Source: Deroplatys truncata (lineage: Eukaryota > Arthropoda > Insecta > Mantodea > Mantidae). Taken from it: 64,000 nucleotides of DNA. The first letter of the stretch is position 1; each line of letters opens with the position of its first letter. The stretch spans positions 128,468,295 to 128,532,294 of the forward strand of contig CM060977.1 of assembly GCA_030765065.1 (NCBI GenBank), given 5' to 3'. The notes under the pieces were generated by a model that had not been told where the DNA came from, searched no databases, and was given only the letters and a program-made list of their open reading frames with translations. The position numbers were made by a program, and so were the translations under genes. This document shows positions 1-11,269 of this stretch, one piece after another.

Positions 1-119
1 CAAAGAGCAAGTATTTTTTGGCAATCACTTTCCAAAGATAGATGAATTATCGAAAGCCTCAGTTAGCAGTCTGGTTAAGTTCATAACGAGCAACAGACTA
101 CCTAACTGATGAAAGGGGG

Positions 120-480
120 GATGCGCAATAGATCTGTAAGGTCGCAGTGCTTGGGCATAAAACCCACCCTTTTTAAACTAGAACTAGACCCTTGGGAGGG
201 ATGAGGGGAGAGATCCGAAGGGCGACCAGATGACGATGAGCGCAAGCATGGATAGGTCCCTAACGTTTTCAGATAGACCGCATCAGAAGCCACCTGGACC
301 CAAGCCTCCAGACCACCGGCAGTCGCCGTCCAATCGCAAGCCGCCGAACGCCGTCGCCTGGACCATCCCGAAACAGATCACTGAAGGAGATGATGGTTAC
401 AGTAAATGAGGGGCAGGAAAGTCAGAATGGGTGGGGTCTGAGCCCGAATGCGAGTCTCGCACGCCACCTCGCTCACTCCC
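120..480 (-). mobile_element. SINE family D copy, reverse
   Basis: GC-rich block in AT-rich DNA. Its reverse complement runs parallel to the block at 21.1-21.6 kb: both carry a segment like GTTAGGGAACCCGTCCATGC, then a CGCCCTTCGG motif, then a C-rich TCCCCCCTCA-like stretch and CCTCCCAAGG. Upstream in that direction both share a CATTTNCTGTANCCATCATC segment and GGCGACGNNGTTCGGC. The copy at 61 kb shows that the family head is tRNA-like, so this is read as the tail of a tRNA-derived SINE. The tRNA-like head is weak here (GCGAGGTGGCGTGCGAG-like bases near 450-470 in reverse). No protein is inferred; the open frames on both strands are by-products of GC content. Confidence 0.6.
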
Positions 481-490
481 TATACAGTAG

Positions 491-1222
491 TTATCTTATA
501 GGAACTCGCACCAACAAAGGAAATGCTGATAAATCCCTGAATACTCATCAACTACCGTAGTACCATTCTTGAACACTCAACCCGCTGATGCTCACTTAAC
601 ATCTTGTGCTCAACAGAAGCGTTGTTGCAATGTATAGAGCATTTTAGAGGCAAACTCTGCTGCTATTTTCAAACAAAGCGCTGTATAAAACCATTATATT
701 GAAACTTCGTTATTTTTTACGCCGCATACATGTCTCTCTTTCTGACATCACAAAGCTTGGCTTACAGAGCTTTTTCTAACTCTAATTTGTTGTGCGGTAT
801 GTGGGTGCAGATGGATTTTCGATATCATCGATAACGCAGCTATTTATAGCCACAACAGAGCTTTCAGTTCAGAATCATTTTACTACCATACTTCAGCTTT
901 AAAAGCTTAGGTTTTTGTAGAATTATTTTTGTCAACGATATTGCTCGGAGGCCTCTTTTGTCAGGCTTGAGGTTTTTAATACTACATCATTATTGCACTT
1001 ATAATGCTTGAGGCATTTGTAGAGATGCTTATAAATACTTATCCTTGTTTTAAAGCATCCTCCCATCGTTATTTTATAATCCATTTTAATTTTCAGTATC
1101 TGTAATACCCAAAATGCACATACATACATATAATAGCTTAGATTGATTCTAAAGCTGTTAGAATGAAATGACTTGGAGGAATTTACTATTTAGCAGAAGT
1201 TTTAAAAGAACTAAACTTGTCA
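491..1222. other. AT-rich stretch with a SINE F scrap
   Basis: No gene seen. About 940-976 matches the tail of SINE family F (CAGGCTTGAGG with the same flanks as near 18,060). The rest is AT-rich sequence without recognisable structure. Confidence 0.4.
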
Positions 1223-1228
1223 TTTTTT

Positions 1229-2098
1229 ACTTTCTCTACTACGTATAGTACGTAGGGGAAGTATTGTATTCCACCCAAAAATTCGATACCGAGATTTCAC
1301 CCCCTGAATCCAAAAAAAAACATTTTTGGAAACATGTCTGTGTGTGTGTCTGTCTGTGAACAGCATAACTCAGAAACGAACAGTCGGATAAACACCAAAC
1401 TTGGTATTTAGGTTCAGTATCTTCCAGAGATGCGACACGAAGGTTTTCAAGAAAATCCCCCCACCCCAGATTACTCTTTACATGGAACATTTTTCGAAAA
1501 TTTTAATTTTCTCAAAAATGGCTCTAACGATTTTGATTAAAATATCATATGTTTAAAATATTTGCATGACAAATAAAATGTATATCTTGAATTTTCTGGG
1601 ATTGTCTTCAAAAGTATTCTTCATTGTGAAGGACGTTTGCATAACTGGTAAACCATAAGAGATAGACAAAATGTTACTACACAAAAAATGTAGATCGCGT
1701 TAAAATACACGATTTATGTCATACATTTTTTTTGTTGAGTGAACTATTTTCGAGATATTGCTTGTTATTCCCTTAAATTTTTCAATACTTATTTTCTCAA
1801 ATGGGAATTCGTTATTCATTTTTTTTGTCTTGGATATGCAAAGAGTATTAATCTGTGGCAAAGGGAAAAGTGCTGCATCTAGCAACCAGCTATTAAGAGA
1901 TATGTATGTGCTTAAAGGCTACTGTATTTCTATATTGCCCTTGTAAATATATATTCCCCTTACATCCACAAGAATATTAGCAATAAGATAGAGTCTGCAA
2001 ATGTTTATCTCGATTAACATGAAGTAGATGGAGAATAAGCGTTTGTAATAATAGTTTGTACAAGAGTAGAGAAAGTCATGTGAGAGTAACACATCAGA
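1229..2098 (-). mobile_element. HINE subfamily A copy, near full length
   Basis: Representative copy of the dominant repeat. On the + strand it starts after a T run with ACTTTCTCTACTACGTATAG and ends CACATCAGA before another T run. Inverted, this gives a 5' end beginning TCTGATGTGTTAC, a subterminal ACTTTCTCTACT about 23 bases in, and a 3' end in which a small hairpin (ACTA/TAGT around TACG) overlaps AGTAGAGAAAGT. The middle holds a variable GTGTGTGTCTGTCTGTG tract. Subterminal inverted repeats, a 3' hairpin, a GT/GTCT microsatellite and a T|T insertion site without duplication are what is known for Helentron-related non-autonomous elements (HINE/DINE-1). No Rep or helicase coding is present, so movement would need an autonomous partner elsewhere. 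Open frames inside copies recur only because the DNA repeats. Confidence 0.75.
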
Positions 2099-2608
2099 TT
2101 TTTTTTTTAAGATCAGTAGAGAGCTTTAAATATTTCATAAAATAATGTTTCTGGAAGCAAGAAAGTTTTGCATTGGGACGATGAATATTTCCCTTTTGGC
2201 TGGTGATTTCTATTTATTTTACGTCGCGTTAACTGCATGGTCATATCGCGAGGTATCTCTTGCGATATTCCTCTTTGATTGATATGTGGCGGACATTTAG
2301 CCTTATAGTTCTCAACTCTGTATCATCATATCTTGCTTCATCACATATCCACAGAGGGCTAAGTGCTAGCCAACTGTACCTCAGATTCTGTGATGGGTAG
2401 ATGCAATTTTCTGCATGTGTCCACAGAGGCCTTAGTGCAAGGCAACTGTATCTCTGTTTCTACACGTGCCGGGGAGATGGCATTAAGGTTACGTTCAGTC
2501 CACCTGCTTTCGTTATCTGTGGAAGATGCAGAGTATTCGCTATTACTACTATTTTTATGTTTACTGTTGCTTTAGACCTAAGGTGGAACTTTGGGTTGCG
2601 TTATTAAT
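2099..2608. other. Unassigned stretch
   Basis: No feature recognised. Two short internal near-repeats occur (CACAGAGGGCTAAGTGC-like near 2351 and CACAGAGGCCTTAGTGC-like near 2422), about 70 bases apart, suggesting a small local duplication. Confidence 0.3.
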
Positions 2609-3017
2609 ATCTAATCTGATTTTTTTATTGTTATTGTATAAATTAATTATACTTTTAATAGACCTTAGCCTGGCCTAGGCAAGTTTTTAATGTAGAGTCA
2701 ACTGAAAAATTCAACGCCACAGCCGGGATTCCCTCTCCGTGCGGTTGCTCTAACCATTGAGCTACTGTTACAACATGCCGGTGGGGCTTGAATTCCCCAA
2801 TTGACTCATCGCTAAGTTTGTCATCTCGATGGAGATGCCTTAGTAGGTATGTCTGGGAAACAATTTGAGTCAATTGGGGAATTCAACGCCCCACTGGCAT
2901 GTTGTCACAGTAGCTCAATGGTTAGAGCAGTCGCACGGAGAGCGGGAGAACCGTATTCAAATCCAGGCTGTGCCGTTGAATTTTTCAGTTGACTCCACAT
3001 TAAAAATCTAATCTGAT
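2609..3017. repeat. Palindromic pair of tRNA-like units flanked by 12-bp direct repeats
   Basis: Two copies of one unit face each other (2685-2807 reverse, 2867-3006 forward) around a 59-base spacer. The whole block is bracketed by ATCTAATCTGAT at 2609-2620 and 3006-3017. Each unit has inverted ends: GAGTCAATTGGGGAATTCAA at one side and, inverted, GAGTCAACTGAAAAATTCAA at the other. The core is tRNA-like: in the right unit an A-box-like TAGCTCAATGG lies at 2911-2921 and a B-box-like TATTCAAATCC near 2954-2964, with an acceptor-like pairing of GTCACAG and CTGTGCC. The left unit lacks about 15 bases around its B box. A third unit lies at 54,363-54,490. It could be a tRNA-derived SINE or a tRNA-carrying MITE. 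Confidence 0.6.
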
Positions 3018-3110
3018 ATTCACGCTAGCGACTGAGGAATCGCACGAAAAAACCCAGTCAGATTGGTCGGTCTACGGAATTTGATCCCGGGACCCCTTGA
3101 ATGCGGTTCA
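3018..3110 (-). mobile_element. SINE family I fragment, reverse
   Basis: Shares GATTGGTCG, a CACGAAAAAA run and a CCCGGGA/ACCGGGA segment in the same order with 63,465-63,625. The reverse complement has a GATCAAATTCCG stretch resembling a decayed B box. Assignment rests on this two-copy match. Confidence 0.4.
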
Positions 3111-3772
3111 AGCTAGTGTTTTTCTCAAAAATTTCCATGTTTGTTACGAATACGACTCGAGTGTATACATCGAATTTTCTGCTTCTTCAAGCGTTAAGCC
3201 CTTTAACGGTTGTATCCTCAAGTTGGTGGATCTTTCCTTCGTCGGGTCTTCCTATTTTTCCCCATCCTTTGGTCTATAATTTAAGAGCTCTACTTGGGTA
3301 TCTCTCGCTTAGCATTAAATGGCAGCACATTCTAGCCAATTATTTTAATGCTTACAATTCCTTTATTTATGTTATATATGCTCAAGTCTTGTCTTATTGT
3401 TTGATTTATTATTTTTCCCGCGACACCCATGATTCACCTTAAACTTTTCATCCCAATTGCTCGTACTAGACTTATATTTCTGTTTTTAGTGTGAACGCTC
3501 ACTCCCATATAAACATATTATAGGCGTCACTATAAAACTGAGTAGTTGTATCTTTTCTTGTTTTATCGACAAATGGTTTTCTTTTACGCTGTAGATGTAC
3601 AACATATCTTCTTATATGATATTTTACATCCAACATAGTTAAAACAATTTACGTGTTTCACTATTTGCTCTTCGATGAGTATTTTTGACCTCACTGTGGT
3701 ACTGCCAATAAACTCCACAGTTTTATTTTATTTTTGCTATTGAAACACTGTATCAGTTTTATCCTTTTATTT
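3111..3772. other. Unassigned stretch
   Basis: T-rich sequence. Open frames of 60 and 113 codons overlap here in two frames, with phenylalanine- and serine-rich products that look like by-products of T-rich DNA. No family recognised. Confidence 0.3.
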
Positions 3773-4681
3773 TGAAGTAGATATTGCAGTTTCACTGTTA
3801 GGGAGCCAAAACTTGAAGTAGTTGCAACCACGTATTATACAAACTTTTCGGTGGCCTTTGCCCCACTTTTAAAGAAAATCAACTTTGTAATTTGAATGTT
3901 TCTTTAAATAATATATATATATATATATATATGTTGCCTTGGGTGCGTCAGTGTTAATTTGCAGAAACACGTATCTCTTAGCATGGGGTGGTGCGTCTAA
4001 AGAATGAAGTATTTAATTTCGTTTTATTAATCTTGCACACGATTAAATAACACTTCACTGATATATCCTACTGTAGAGCTGTGAGATTATTGTTACTTGT
4101 ACTTTTTAACACGTAAACTTTATATTATTCATGCCGTAATGTATTTTTTATGTCTCACACTTAATACCTACCCAGTGAACAAACTGCTCAGGTACGCCAT
4201 CTTCTAGCGTCTGGATGGAAACGCTGTTTTCTAGCGTCTGCCGCTTGAATTTGCACTTTTTCTCTATTTTAAGTCTCTGATTGGCTAAGCCTACTCCAAT
4301 AGAATACCTTTATTTAACTTTAGCTTTTTCTAGTTGTTGATTGGCTATTTATAAACTGTTTTAAATATTACATTATTGTTCAAAGAATATTAGTAGCATT
4401 ATTAAGCTTTCTAATTTATTGTTGTCTCAAGGTTACCTCATTGTTACCTCACTGTTAGAACTTTTGGCGTCTATTCTCACAGCTCCCACATTGTTAAATT
4501 ACGTAATACATTCTCATAACATTTATATACATCTACATAATAATATAAACATAATACAATGACTGTTACATACACTATATATAATATATTATACACATAT
4601 TGCTTTTAGGCGGGCTGTTATTATATTTTATATTATATAATTATACTGGTATCGTTTAAGTGTTAAAAGAATACTGCTTCA
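3773..4681 (-). mobile_element. LTR-like fossil, family B copy 1
   Basis: One of six copies of a repeat of about 0.83-0.91 kb. Read on the minus strand the family begins TGAGGCAGTATTTTTAACAC-like and ends CTCCTACA-like (decayed in this copy), giving TG...CA ends. Inside are two CCAAT boxes (CCAATCA), a conserved GTGAGACGAAAATAGTTTAC segment, AATAAA signals and a GACGCAGCCGAGGC motif near the end. This order fits a long terminal repeat. No internal coding region accompanies any copy, so these look like solo LTRs. Divergence between copies suggests old insertions. Superfamily not determined. Confidence 0.5.
3909..3932. repeat. (AT)n microsatellite
   Basis: Twelve AT units inside the family B repeat, at a place where other copies have a short AT-rich run. 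Confidence 0.9.
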
Positions 4682-5085
4682 ATTTTATTGACATATCTTT
4701 TTGTAATCTATCTTTATTATTAGAAATTATACATAATCTGACATAGATGTGAAGCAACAAAATTGCTTTGATTTAAATCATACTATTATTTAAAATGTTC
4801 AGTTGCTGTTTCTAGTTTCTGGTATATTATCAATCCTGTAAATTAAAAAATAGCGGGGAGATTCCACATTCTTGTCTAGCTATGAAAATTATATTATGTA
4901 TAAGGAATAGAATTTTAAATTACAATACCTTTGATAGGTCACGCCCTATTTTAAAATTGTTGTATCCCTTTTATTTATTATCCGATTATGTTGAAACCAA
5001 AGAAATACATGCATATGGCCATAGGGTTTTGTTGATATTATTTCTTTGTTGCTTTGTTGCAGGCGAATGATGGTGCACAAATTAA
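4682..5085. other. AT-rich stretch
   Basis: Nothing recognised between the LTR-like fossil and the mariner relic. Confidence 0.4.
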
Positions 5086-6040
5086 ATGTGTGAGAGCCAA
5101 GATAGCGTCGCGATGTGAGGTTTGGGGTCTATGATACGCGTACAAAGGTGGTGGAGAGCTAAACGTGGTATTAATGTGACATTAGATGCAGAAATAATTA
5201 AAAATTGTCATCGGAAGCTGCTAACAAGGGCAGTGTCATCACTGATGCCAGGAGATCAGGAAGGCCGTCAACCTCAAGACCTTGAGTGAGATGTTTACCA
5301 GGAATCCAAAAAAGCCATTGCGTCACGGGACTCGCGAAAGTGGTCTAACAGTTTATGTGGTTAACCATTCTGAAAAAGGATCTCTCTTGGTGGACATGGA
5401 AGGCACATTATGTCCAGGATTATTTCCTGAAGATTGTTCACTGAAGATAGAGTTTACTGAAATATTTTTGGGATGGCATGATGACAATGTGTTGTAGTCA
5501 GATGAGGCTATTTCATGTTGACGGTTTTGTAAATAGCTGTTATTATTGGCCGAGTGAGAATCCGCACATTTGTGGTGAAAAGGTGTACGGAAGTCGGAAA
5601 GTAACTGTAAATCACATCCTCTTCCATTGTTTGTCCATTCTTTATCCGCACAACGATGTATAGCCTCATGTGTGGGTAATAGTTGGTCAATGGGACAACG
5701 TTGCACAACTTCACTTGATGCAAGATGGTGCACCTCCACATTTCGCAAATGACGTTCGCGAGTGGCTGCTTGGCCATTTCTCGGATCAATGGATTGACAG
5801 ACGTGGTCCACACGAATGGCCGTCTCGCACTCCAGACCACCTTGTGACTTCTTCCTTAGAGTATGGGCAAAGGAAGAGGTGTACAGATAGACACCAAGAA
5901 CTTGCAAGAAATTGCAAGCAACAGTCACTACTGCGCTTAGAACGTTCCACGCGAAATGTTAGGAGCGTCAGTTGCAAACATACCGAATCGGTTACGAAAG
6001 GTTATATGGAAGTGTAGCAATGGCGAAAAAAACCATAAAA
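5086..6040 (+). pseudogene. Broken Tc1/mariner-superfamily transposase 1
   Basis: Transposases of this superfamily cut and paste DNA at TA sites using three acidic residues. Pieces in several frames match the family in order: a linker-like ITDARRSGRPSTSRP piece near 5240-5280, RNPKKPLRHGTRESGL after 5290, SDEAIFHVDGFVN from 5498 (first catalytic D at 5501), QDGAPPHFANDVREWL around 5721 (second D at 5724), RRGPHEWPSRTPD, and DFFL in another frame (candidate third D near 5846). Spacing between second and third D is about 40 residues. A TAG lies just before SDEA and frame changes separate the pieces, so it is dead. The N-terminal DNA-binding region is poorly preserved. Terminal repeats were not identified, so the limits are approximate. 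Confidence 0.8.
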
Positions 6041-6880
6041 CTGTGTTTTAGTGTCTTGGTTTCAATAAGATGGAGTAACTAATAAAAGAGTTGCAACAAT
6101 TTGAAAATAGGAAGTGAGTAATCAATCCTCTTGTAGATTCTATGAAGGGGAATATATACATGCAAGGAAGGGTGAATATTTTCAATCTTCTAAACAGATT
6201 TTTGCGCAAGTGCCTACTATGGATATTAGAAATTACTCGTATAACAGTTTCTAATGGTGGACATTACTTTCTCACTATTAAAGGTCGCTAGTGTATTTTG
6301 CAATAAAGCGTATTCCCCATTGTTTTTAATGAATAGTTGATGTTATTGTCAAAATAAATTTTGTGTTAATTAATTGTGTTAATATTTGTTATAGTTTGAT
6401 TTTGAACGGATTTCTTAATGTTTGTATGTAAACTGCACAAAACTTTCTAACCGCAGCATAAGGTGGCATTTTATGTATGTATATGTTGCTCTGTGTTGTT
6501 TACACTCTTGTTCCACCAATTTATCTAAAATGCACGCTGGTACAGAAAGCAAGAATGGCAAATAACGCGGCTTTTCAAGATATATGAATGTTTAAAGAGT
6601 TTCTACGTATGGTTTTCGTTTTCAAGGCCTCCTGCGAGCAGAGGCGCTCACTTAACAAAAACAAAGGAAGCGCGGAAAGTAGACCTGGGTGTAAAATTCA
6701 AGTTAGAATAGTGCGAAGCGTTGGAGGACCGGAAGGAAGTGTTCCTTATTCAGCCACCAGGCGGCACCATACATAATTTAGCTCCTTCCGAGTGTACCTG
6801 TGTGTGTGAAAGGGGGCTTGGTTATGCTTGTTGTTTAAAAAACATAGTAGGGGCAAACAGAGGTACGTAGATATCCCTGC
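6041..6880. other. Unassigned stretch
   Basis: No gene. The first part probably contains the 3' end of the mariner relic (GAGTTGCAACA near 6090). The remainder is not recognised. Confidence 0.3.
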
Positions 6881-7317
6881 GCACACAGTAGTCAGGATTA
6901 GCATATAAATTGGTGGCAGTGATGACGGCTTAAGGGTCTGCTCGCGGGGGCGGCGTGGGACTGGGGGCGGCGCACCGCTTTCATGGATGTTATGTACAGA
7001 AAGAAGCAGACTGGGGACCGGCATCAAAGGGAAGGCGCGGGCTCAAAGAGAGTCCCCGCGTATGTCATTGTAGCTGCGTAGTTTTTTGCCTCTTTTTCAT
7101 GTTGCGTCGTGGCTATCCTCAGCCTTGTCATCATCGAGCCAGTCGTATCAAACTTTTACATTTTCTCTACCTTTTAAAGGTTTAAGTAGACATTTAACAT
7201 TTAAAATAAAGATAAAACCTGCTACTGACTGCCAAGTCTGCTCCTTTTTGTCACAGCCTTGCCATCAGCACCTGCGTTTTTACTTTTTCCCTTACAAACC
7301 CACCACACTTTGTTACA
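6881..7317 (+). mobile_element. Possible LTR-like fossil, fragment
   Basis: Weak case: a TATA-like GCATATAAAT near 6900, an AATAAAGATAAAA signal near 7206, and an end in TTTGTTACA at 7317, in the right order for an LTR. The start was not found and there is no second copy in the window. Confidence 0.2.
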
Positions 7318-7411
7318 CCTAAGGGCAGTCTTCTTTCAACGTGCGTGTTTGTAATGGAATGTTTCGTTTTTATTTTTTCAGATTTGTGTTTTTATTCTAT
7401 ATTCATTTTTT

Positions 7412-8125
7412 ACTTTCAGTACTAAGTACTAACAGCAAGTAAGGTAGTATTGTGTTCCATCCAAAAATTCGATTTCGACATTTCATCGAAAACACATGTT
7501 TTAAGCGCCCTTTAGCTAAAAAAAGTATGCCTTTTATTTTCTTCTCTACGTATACTAGGTAGGGGAAGTATTGTATTCCACTCAAAAATTTAATGTCCAT
7601 ATTTCACTTGAAATATGTTTGTTAAGTTCCCCTAAACCCTAAAAAGATATTTTTAGTAAAAAGTCCGCGTATGTGCTGTGAACAAATTAACTCAAAAACA
7701 AAAATTCGGAAAAATACCAAGCTTGGTATTTAAGTTCAGCATCTTCAAAGATACGACACAAAGATTTTCAAAAGAATTCCCCAAACTCAACCACACTTTA
7801 CTTGGAACATTTTTCATTTTTTTATTTTATAAAATATAGGTCTAAAGATTTTGATTAAAATAAAATATATTAAAGATATTTGCAGAAAATGAAGTGTATA
7901 CCTTGAATTTCCTGGAAATAGTCTGTGAATTCCTCTTCATTCGGGAGGGGTTTTGTATAATCTTGTATAACTGATAAACGTCAAGCGATCGATGAAAAAG
8001 TACAACATAAAAAATGCATATCTGTTTAAAGCACACAATTTTTTTTTCAAATAACTTTTTGCGGCGATTAGTCATTAGCCACCAGCCATTCCCAAGATAT
8101 TCGTTATTAATGCTCCAAATTGTTC
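7412..8125 (-). mobile_element. HINE subfamily B, two heads in series
   Basis: Two successive 3' ends of the repeat lie at about 7412 and 7537. The first is cut off after about 125 bases; the second continues to about 8125. The inner part matches subfamily B (GTATAATCTTGTATAACTG). The 5' end is missing, so this is a decayed pair, perhaps one inserted in the other. Confidence 0.6.
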
Positions 8126-8164
8126 AATATTTAGGCCATTCTTTTAAAGTGCTCTCGCTTCTCG

Positions 8165-10690
8165 GCTGTATCTTACTTTATTAGAAGATATAAATAATGA
8201 TATAGATGTCAAAAATACCATCGCTTAAGCAGATGACATTTTTGGTATTGAAGAAATTCAAGAATCTAGCTGCAAAAACGAGTCAATAATTTAGTATGGA
8301 AATTAACATTATGGTATTCTAATTCCAAATTACAGATTTCCCAATCAAAATCATGTTACATGATCCTTAAAGGAAGCCTAAAAACAAATCCGATAATAAA
8401 ATCTAATAATGTTACAGTAAAAAGGGAAAAGGAAATAAAATATTTGGGAATATTTTTAGATGAAATCCAAAATTTTAGAAAACACACATTACATGTTAAA
8501 TCCAAATCTGAAAAAATATGGTTACATTAGCCAAACTAATACAATAAAATTTTAAAATATCTCTTAAGGTTATTGCTACGTACCAGATTTTTGCTACAAT
8601 AATTACTTATGGAGCTGGGGTGTTGGCTACAAGAATGCATGATGTAAAAATTAGGAATCAGTTAAGAAATATACAAAGAAAAATTCTACTTCATTATACA
8701 GAGGCAGTTAGCAACAGACTCACAATGTCTTTATTAGTCTCTACAGGGATTTGGCCAGTTCATTTATTAGTAAGGGGAGAATTGCAACGTTTTGGCTTAA
8801 GAGAAGAAATTTTTAAAACGTAGAAGAAATTATAGGTTCACGTTGCAATTCCATAGTACTTTGGCAACTAGAGTGGAATCAAATAAACAAGTGGAGAAGA
8901 AGCCATAATATATTCGGTGATAAAGGGTCTTTCAACAAGAGTGTCCTATCTTTAACACGTGATAGCTGCCGCTGTTATTAAGTTACGGCAGTCATTTTTT
9001 TCATGTGGTTACAGTTGTTATTGACAAATAGCCATGGAACGTTATAGCATTCAGCAACGCGTAAAAATTGCGAAAATTTATTATCAAAATGGATCACCTG
9101 TTCGCCAAACCTTCCGTGTATTGCATTAAGTTTACGGTGTACATAATCGTCCCTGCGAGAGAACGATTCGGAGTTTGATCGATAAATTTTAAAGAAGTGA
9201 TTCTGTCAGCGATCAAAGTACGCCTATACGTAATCAACGTAAGCGCTCCAACGAAAACATAGGCGCCCTTCGTGAGAGTGTACGCGAGAACGGAAACAAA
9301 TCAATTGCTCGTCGAGGGCAAGAATTGGAGCTTTCGCCGACCACAACTTGGCGAATTCTGCATCTGGACTTGACGTTTCAGGTTTAAAAATGGTGTTAAC
9401 TTGAGAACTAAAGTGCAACGACCATAGATTGAGCCGTGTATTAGCTGACTGGGATATGGAGCAATTGGAAGCTTACCTGGATTTTTGTCGAAAAATCATC
9501 TTCAGCGACGAACCCCACCTTTGGATGGATGGTTGTGTTAAACGAAATTGCCGCTATTGGAGCAATCAAAATCCAATGCAGATTCAAGAAAGACCACTTT
9601 ATCCCCAAAAAGGTTAATTTTGGTATGGTGGAATCATTGGTCCATATTTTTTCCAAGATGAAGATGGAGAAGCTGTGTTAATGGAGAAAGATACCGGGCT
9701 CTTATAAGGGACTATTTTTGGCCTCAAATGGGTGGTATATATCTCAGAAATATCTGGTTCGAGCAAGATGGTGCCACATGTCATACTGCTCATGAAAAAT
9801 CGATCTTTTGAAGAAGTTCAAAGGTTTCATCACTTCCCGTGGTGGTGATGTTAACTGGCCCCCGAGGTCAGGTGATTTAACGCCATTGGATTACTTCTTG
9901 TGGGGTTATGTTAAATCTCGAGTTTATGTCAACAAGCCAGAAACAGTAAATGATCTCATGAATAACATCACGCGTGTTATGCGTGAATTTGGACCTAATT
10001 TACGTTCTTCTGTCATTGAAAATTGGGTCAACCGTATACGTGCAACCCAACGAAGTCGCGGCGGTCACTTAACTGATGTTCTCTTCCTCACGTAATGACG
10101 TTAATTATGTTCGAAAATAAAAAAGAAATAAACCTCTATCACTTATAGAACGTGTTTTACTTAAGTTCAAAAATAGGACACTCTTGTTGAAAGCCCTATA
10201 TAACGAAGGTTAAATTTAAGGCATATTAAGCCAATGAAAGGATTAATACATTATCTGACAGGACATAGACCATAGAACTTATTGTAAAAAGATTAAGAAA
10301 ACTAGGAAAGATATCTGTACACAAAACACACCAGACCTTGTCCTGTTTGAATGTGTAAGGTATGCGGATCAAACTTTAGAAGAACAACATTAAGCGGCTA
10401 TCAAATTAGTTACATATTAGGGAATGAAGATTTATGAATATACCTTGAAAAATTGGCACTCTAGTCTGGGACGAAAGAATAGAGCAGGAGGAGGCGGCAG
10501 TAATATTTGAAGCAGTACAAGTAGTTTGAAGATAAAAAAGAATAAAAATACAAAATATTTATATCAGTTAAGTAATTCACCGTTTAGAAATGACACATAA
10601 ACCAGAACCAGACGATGAGGAAAGGAGACGGAGAAGAAGAGGTAGAAGAAGAATAAGTATTTTTAATGAAAAATTACATAATTATGAGAA
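8165..10690 (+). pseudogene. Non-LTR retrotransposon (LINE) 3' fragment, split by a mariner
   Basis: Reverse-transcriptase palm motif: at 8220-8243 the frame reads IA-stop-ADDIFGI, with TAA where the tyrosine of YADD is expected. Downstream comes KYLGIFLD near 8440, typical of LINE ORF2 after the palm. Then 8620-8823 encodes a stretch like the C-terminal region of I/R1/Jockey-type ORF2 (NQLRNIQRKILLHYTEA, then GIWPVHLLVRGELQRFG). After the mariner, 10,240-10,370 gives LTGHRP-like bases and a degenerate Cys segment ending LFECV. About 10,480 a WDERIEQEE-like end is seen. The endonuclease half is absent, as in 5'-truncated LINE copies. The 3' end is not sharp. Clade assignment is an inference. 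Confidence 0.7.
8923..10198 (+). mobile_element. Mariner element with both terminal repeats, DD41D-like, inside the LINE
   Basis: The left end AAGGGTCTTTCAACAAGAGT and right end, inverted, TAGGGCTTTCAACAAGAGTG form terminal inverted repeats. TA flanks both sides (8921-8922, 10,199-10,200), the known duplication. Length 1,276 bp is normal. The transposase begins MERYSIQQRVKIAK near 9033, followed by a helix-turn-helix region. Catalytic region: FSDEPHLW (D at 9507), QDGATCH (D at 9767), LTPLDYFLWGYVKSRVY (D at 9889). About 40 residues separate the last two D's, as in the rosa-type DD41D group. Several stops and frame changes break the gene. It ends RSRGGHLTDVLFLT near 10,095. Confidence 0.9.
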
Positions 10691-11269
10691 ATAATATGTT
10701 TTGCCAATTTTAGAGTGTTAATTAGATATATAATTCACATTCCTCCAATGTTAACCGATAAAGATAACTTACTCCCATCATTTTTAAATTTATGCTTTTG
10801 TGTGCTATACTACAAAATTTGAAGGAAATTGAACAAAAACAATCGCATCGTGTGAAACATTTTGAACGCGTAAAAATGTAGAAAAGAACAGTAAGCGAGG
10901 AAAACAGCTTTGAAATTCTAAACGGATATCTAGCCTTCTGTGCAGAAGCATTCAAAAGCTCGTGTAAAACTATTTATAATCATCCGTAATACACCCCAAA
11001 ATACAGATTATGAAAGTAAATTATTCATTCATAATCATAGGCCTATAAAATTGATTTCTGTAAAGATTTCGCCCAGTTTTAAGCTATGTGTACCCTTAAG
11101 ACACTTTCTGAAATGTACATCGAGAGTTGCATGTATCTTGACACTTGTGGTTGAGGCAGTATTTCTGGCCTTAAGGAACTATGATGATGAATAATACTTA
11201 CATTAGTGCCATAAAATAATAGCCCCCCTACAATTGTTTAATAACCTATGTAATTATGTATGTAAATAT
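10691..11269. other. Unassigned stretch
   Basis: AT-rich; two overlapping short open frames of 77 and 84 codons on opposite strands show no recognisable family. Confidence 0.3.

Noticed and set aside
1229-2098. HINE repeats as CRISPR-like or satellite array
   Set aside because: Copies are dispersed, in both directions, about 0.9 kb long, with unrelated flanks.
2903-2975. Functional tRNA gene
   Set aside because: B box is off consensus (TATTCAAATCC), no proper anticodon arm can be drawn with confidence, and the unit is repeated as a mobile element.
3097-3442. 113-codon frame as a membrane protein
   Set aside because: Composition is that of T-rich DNA and a second frame of similar make-up overlaps it.
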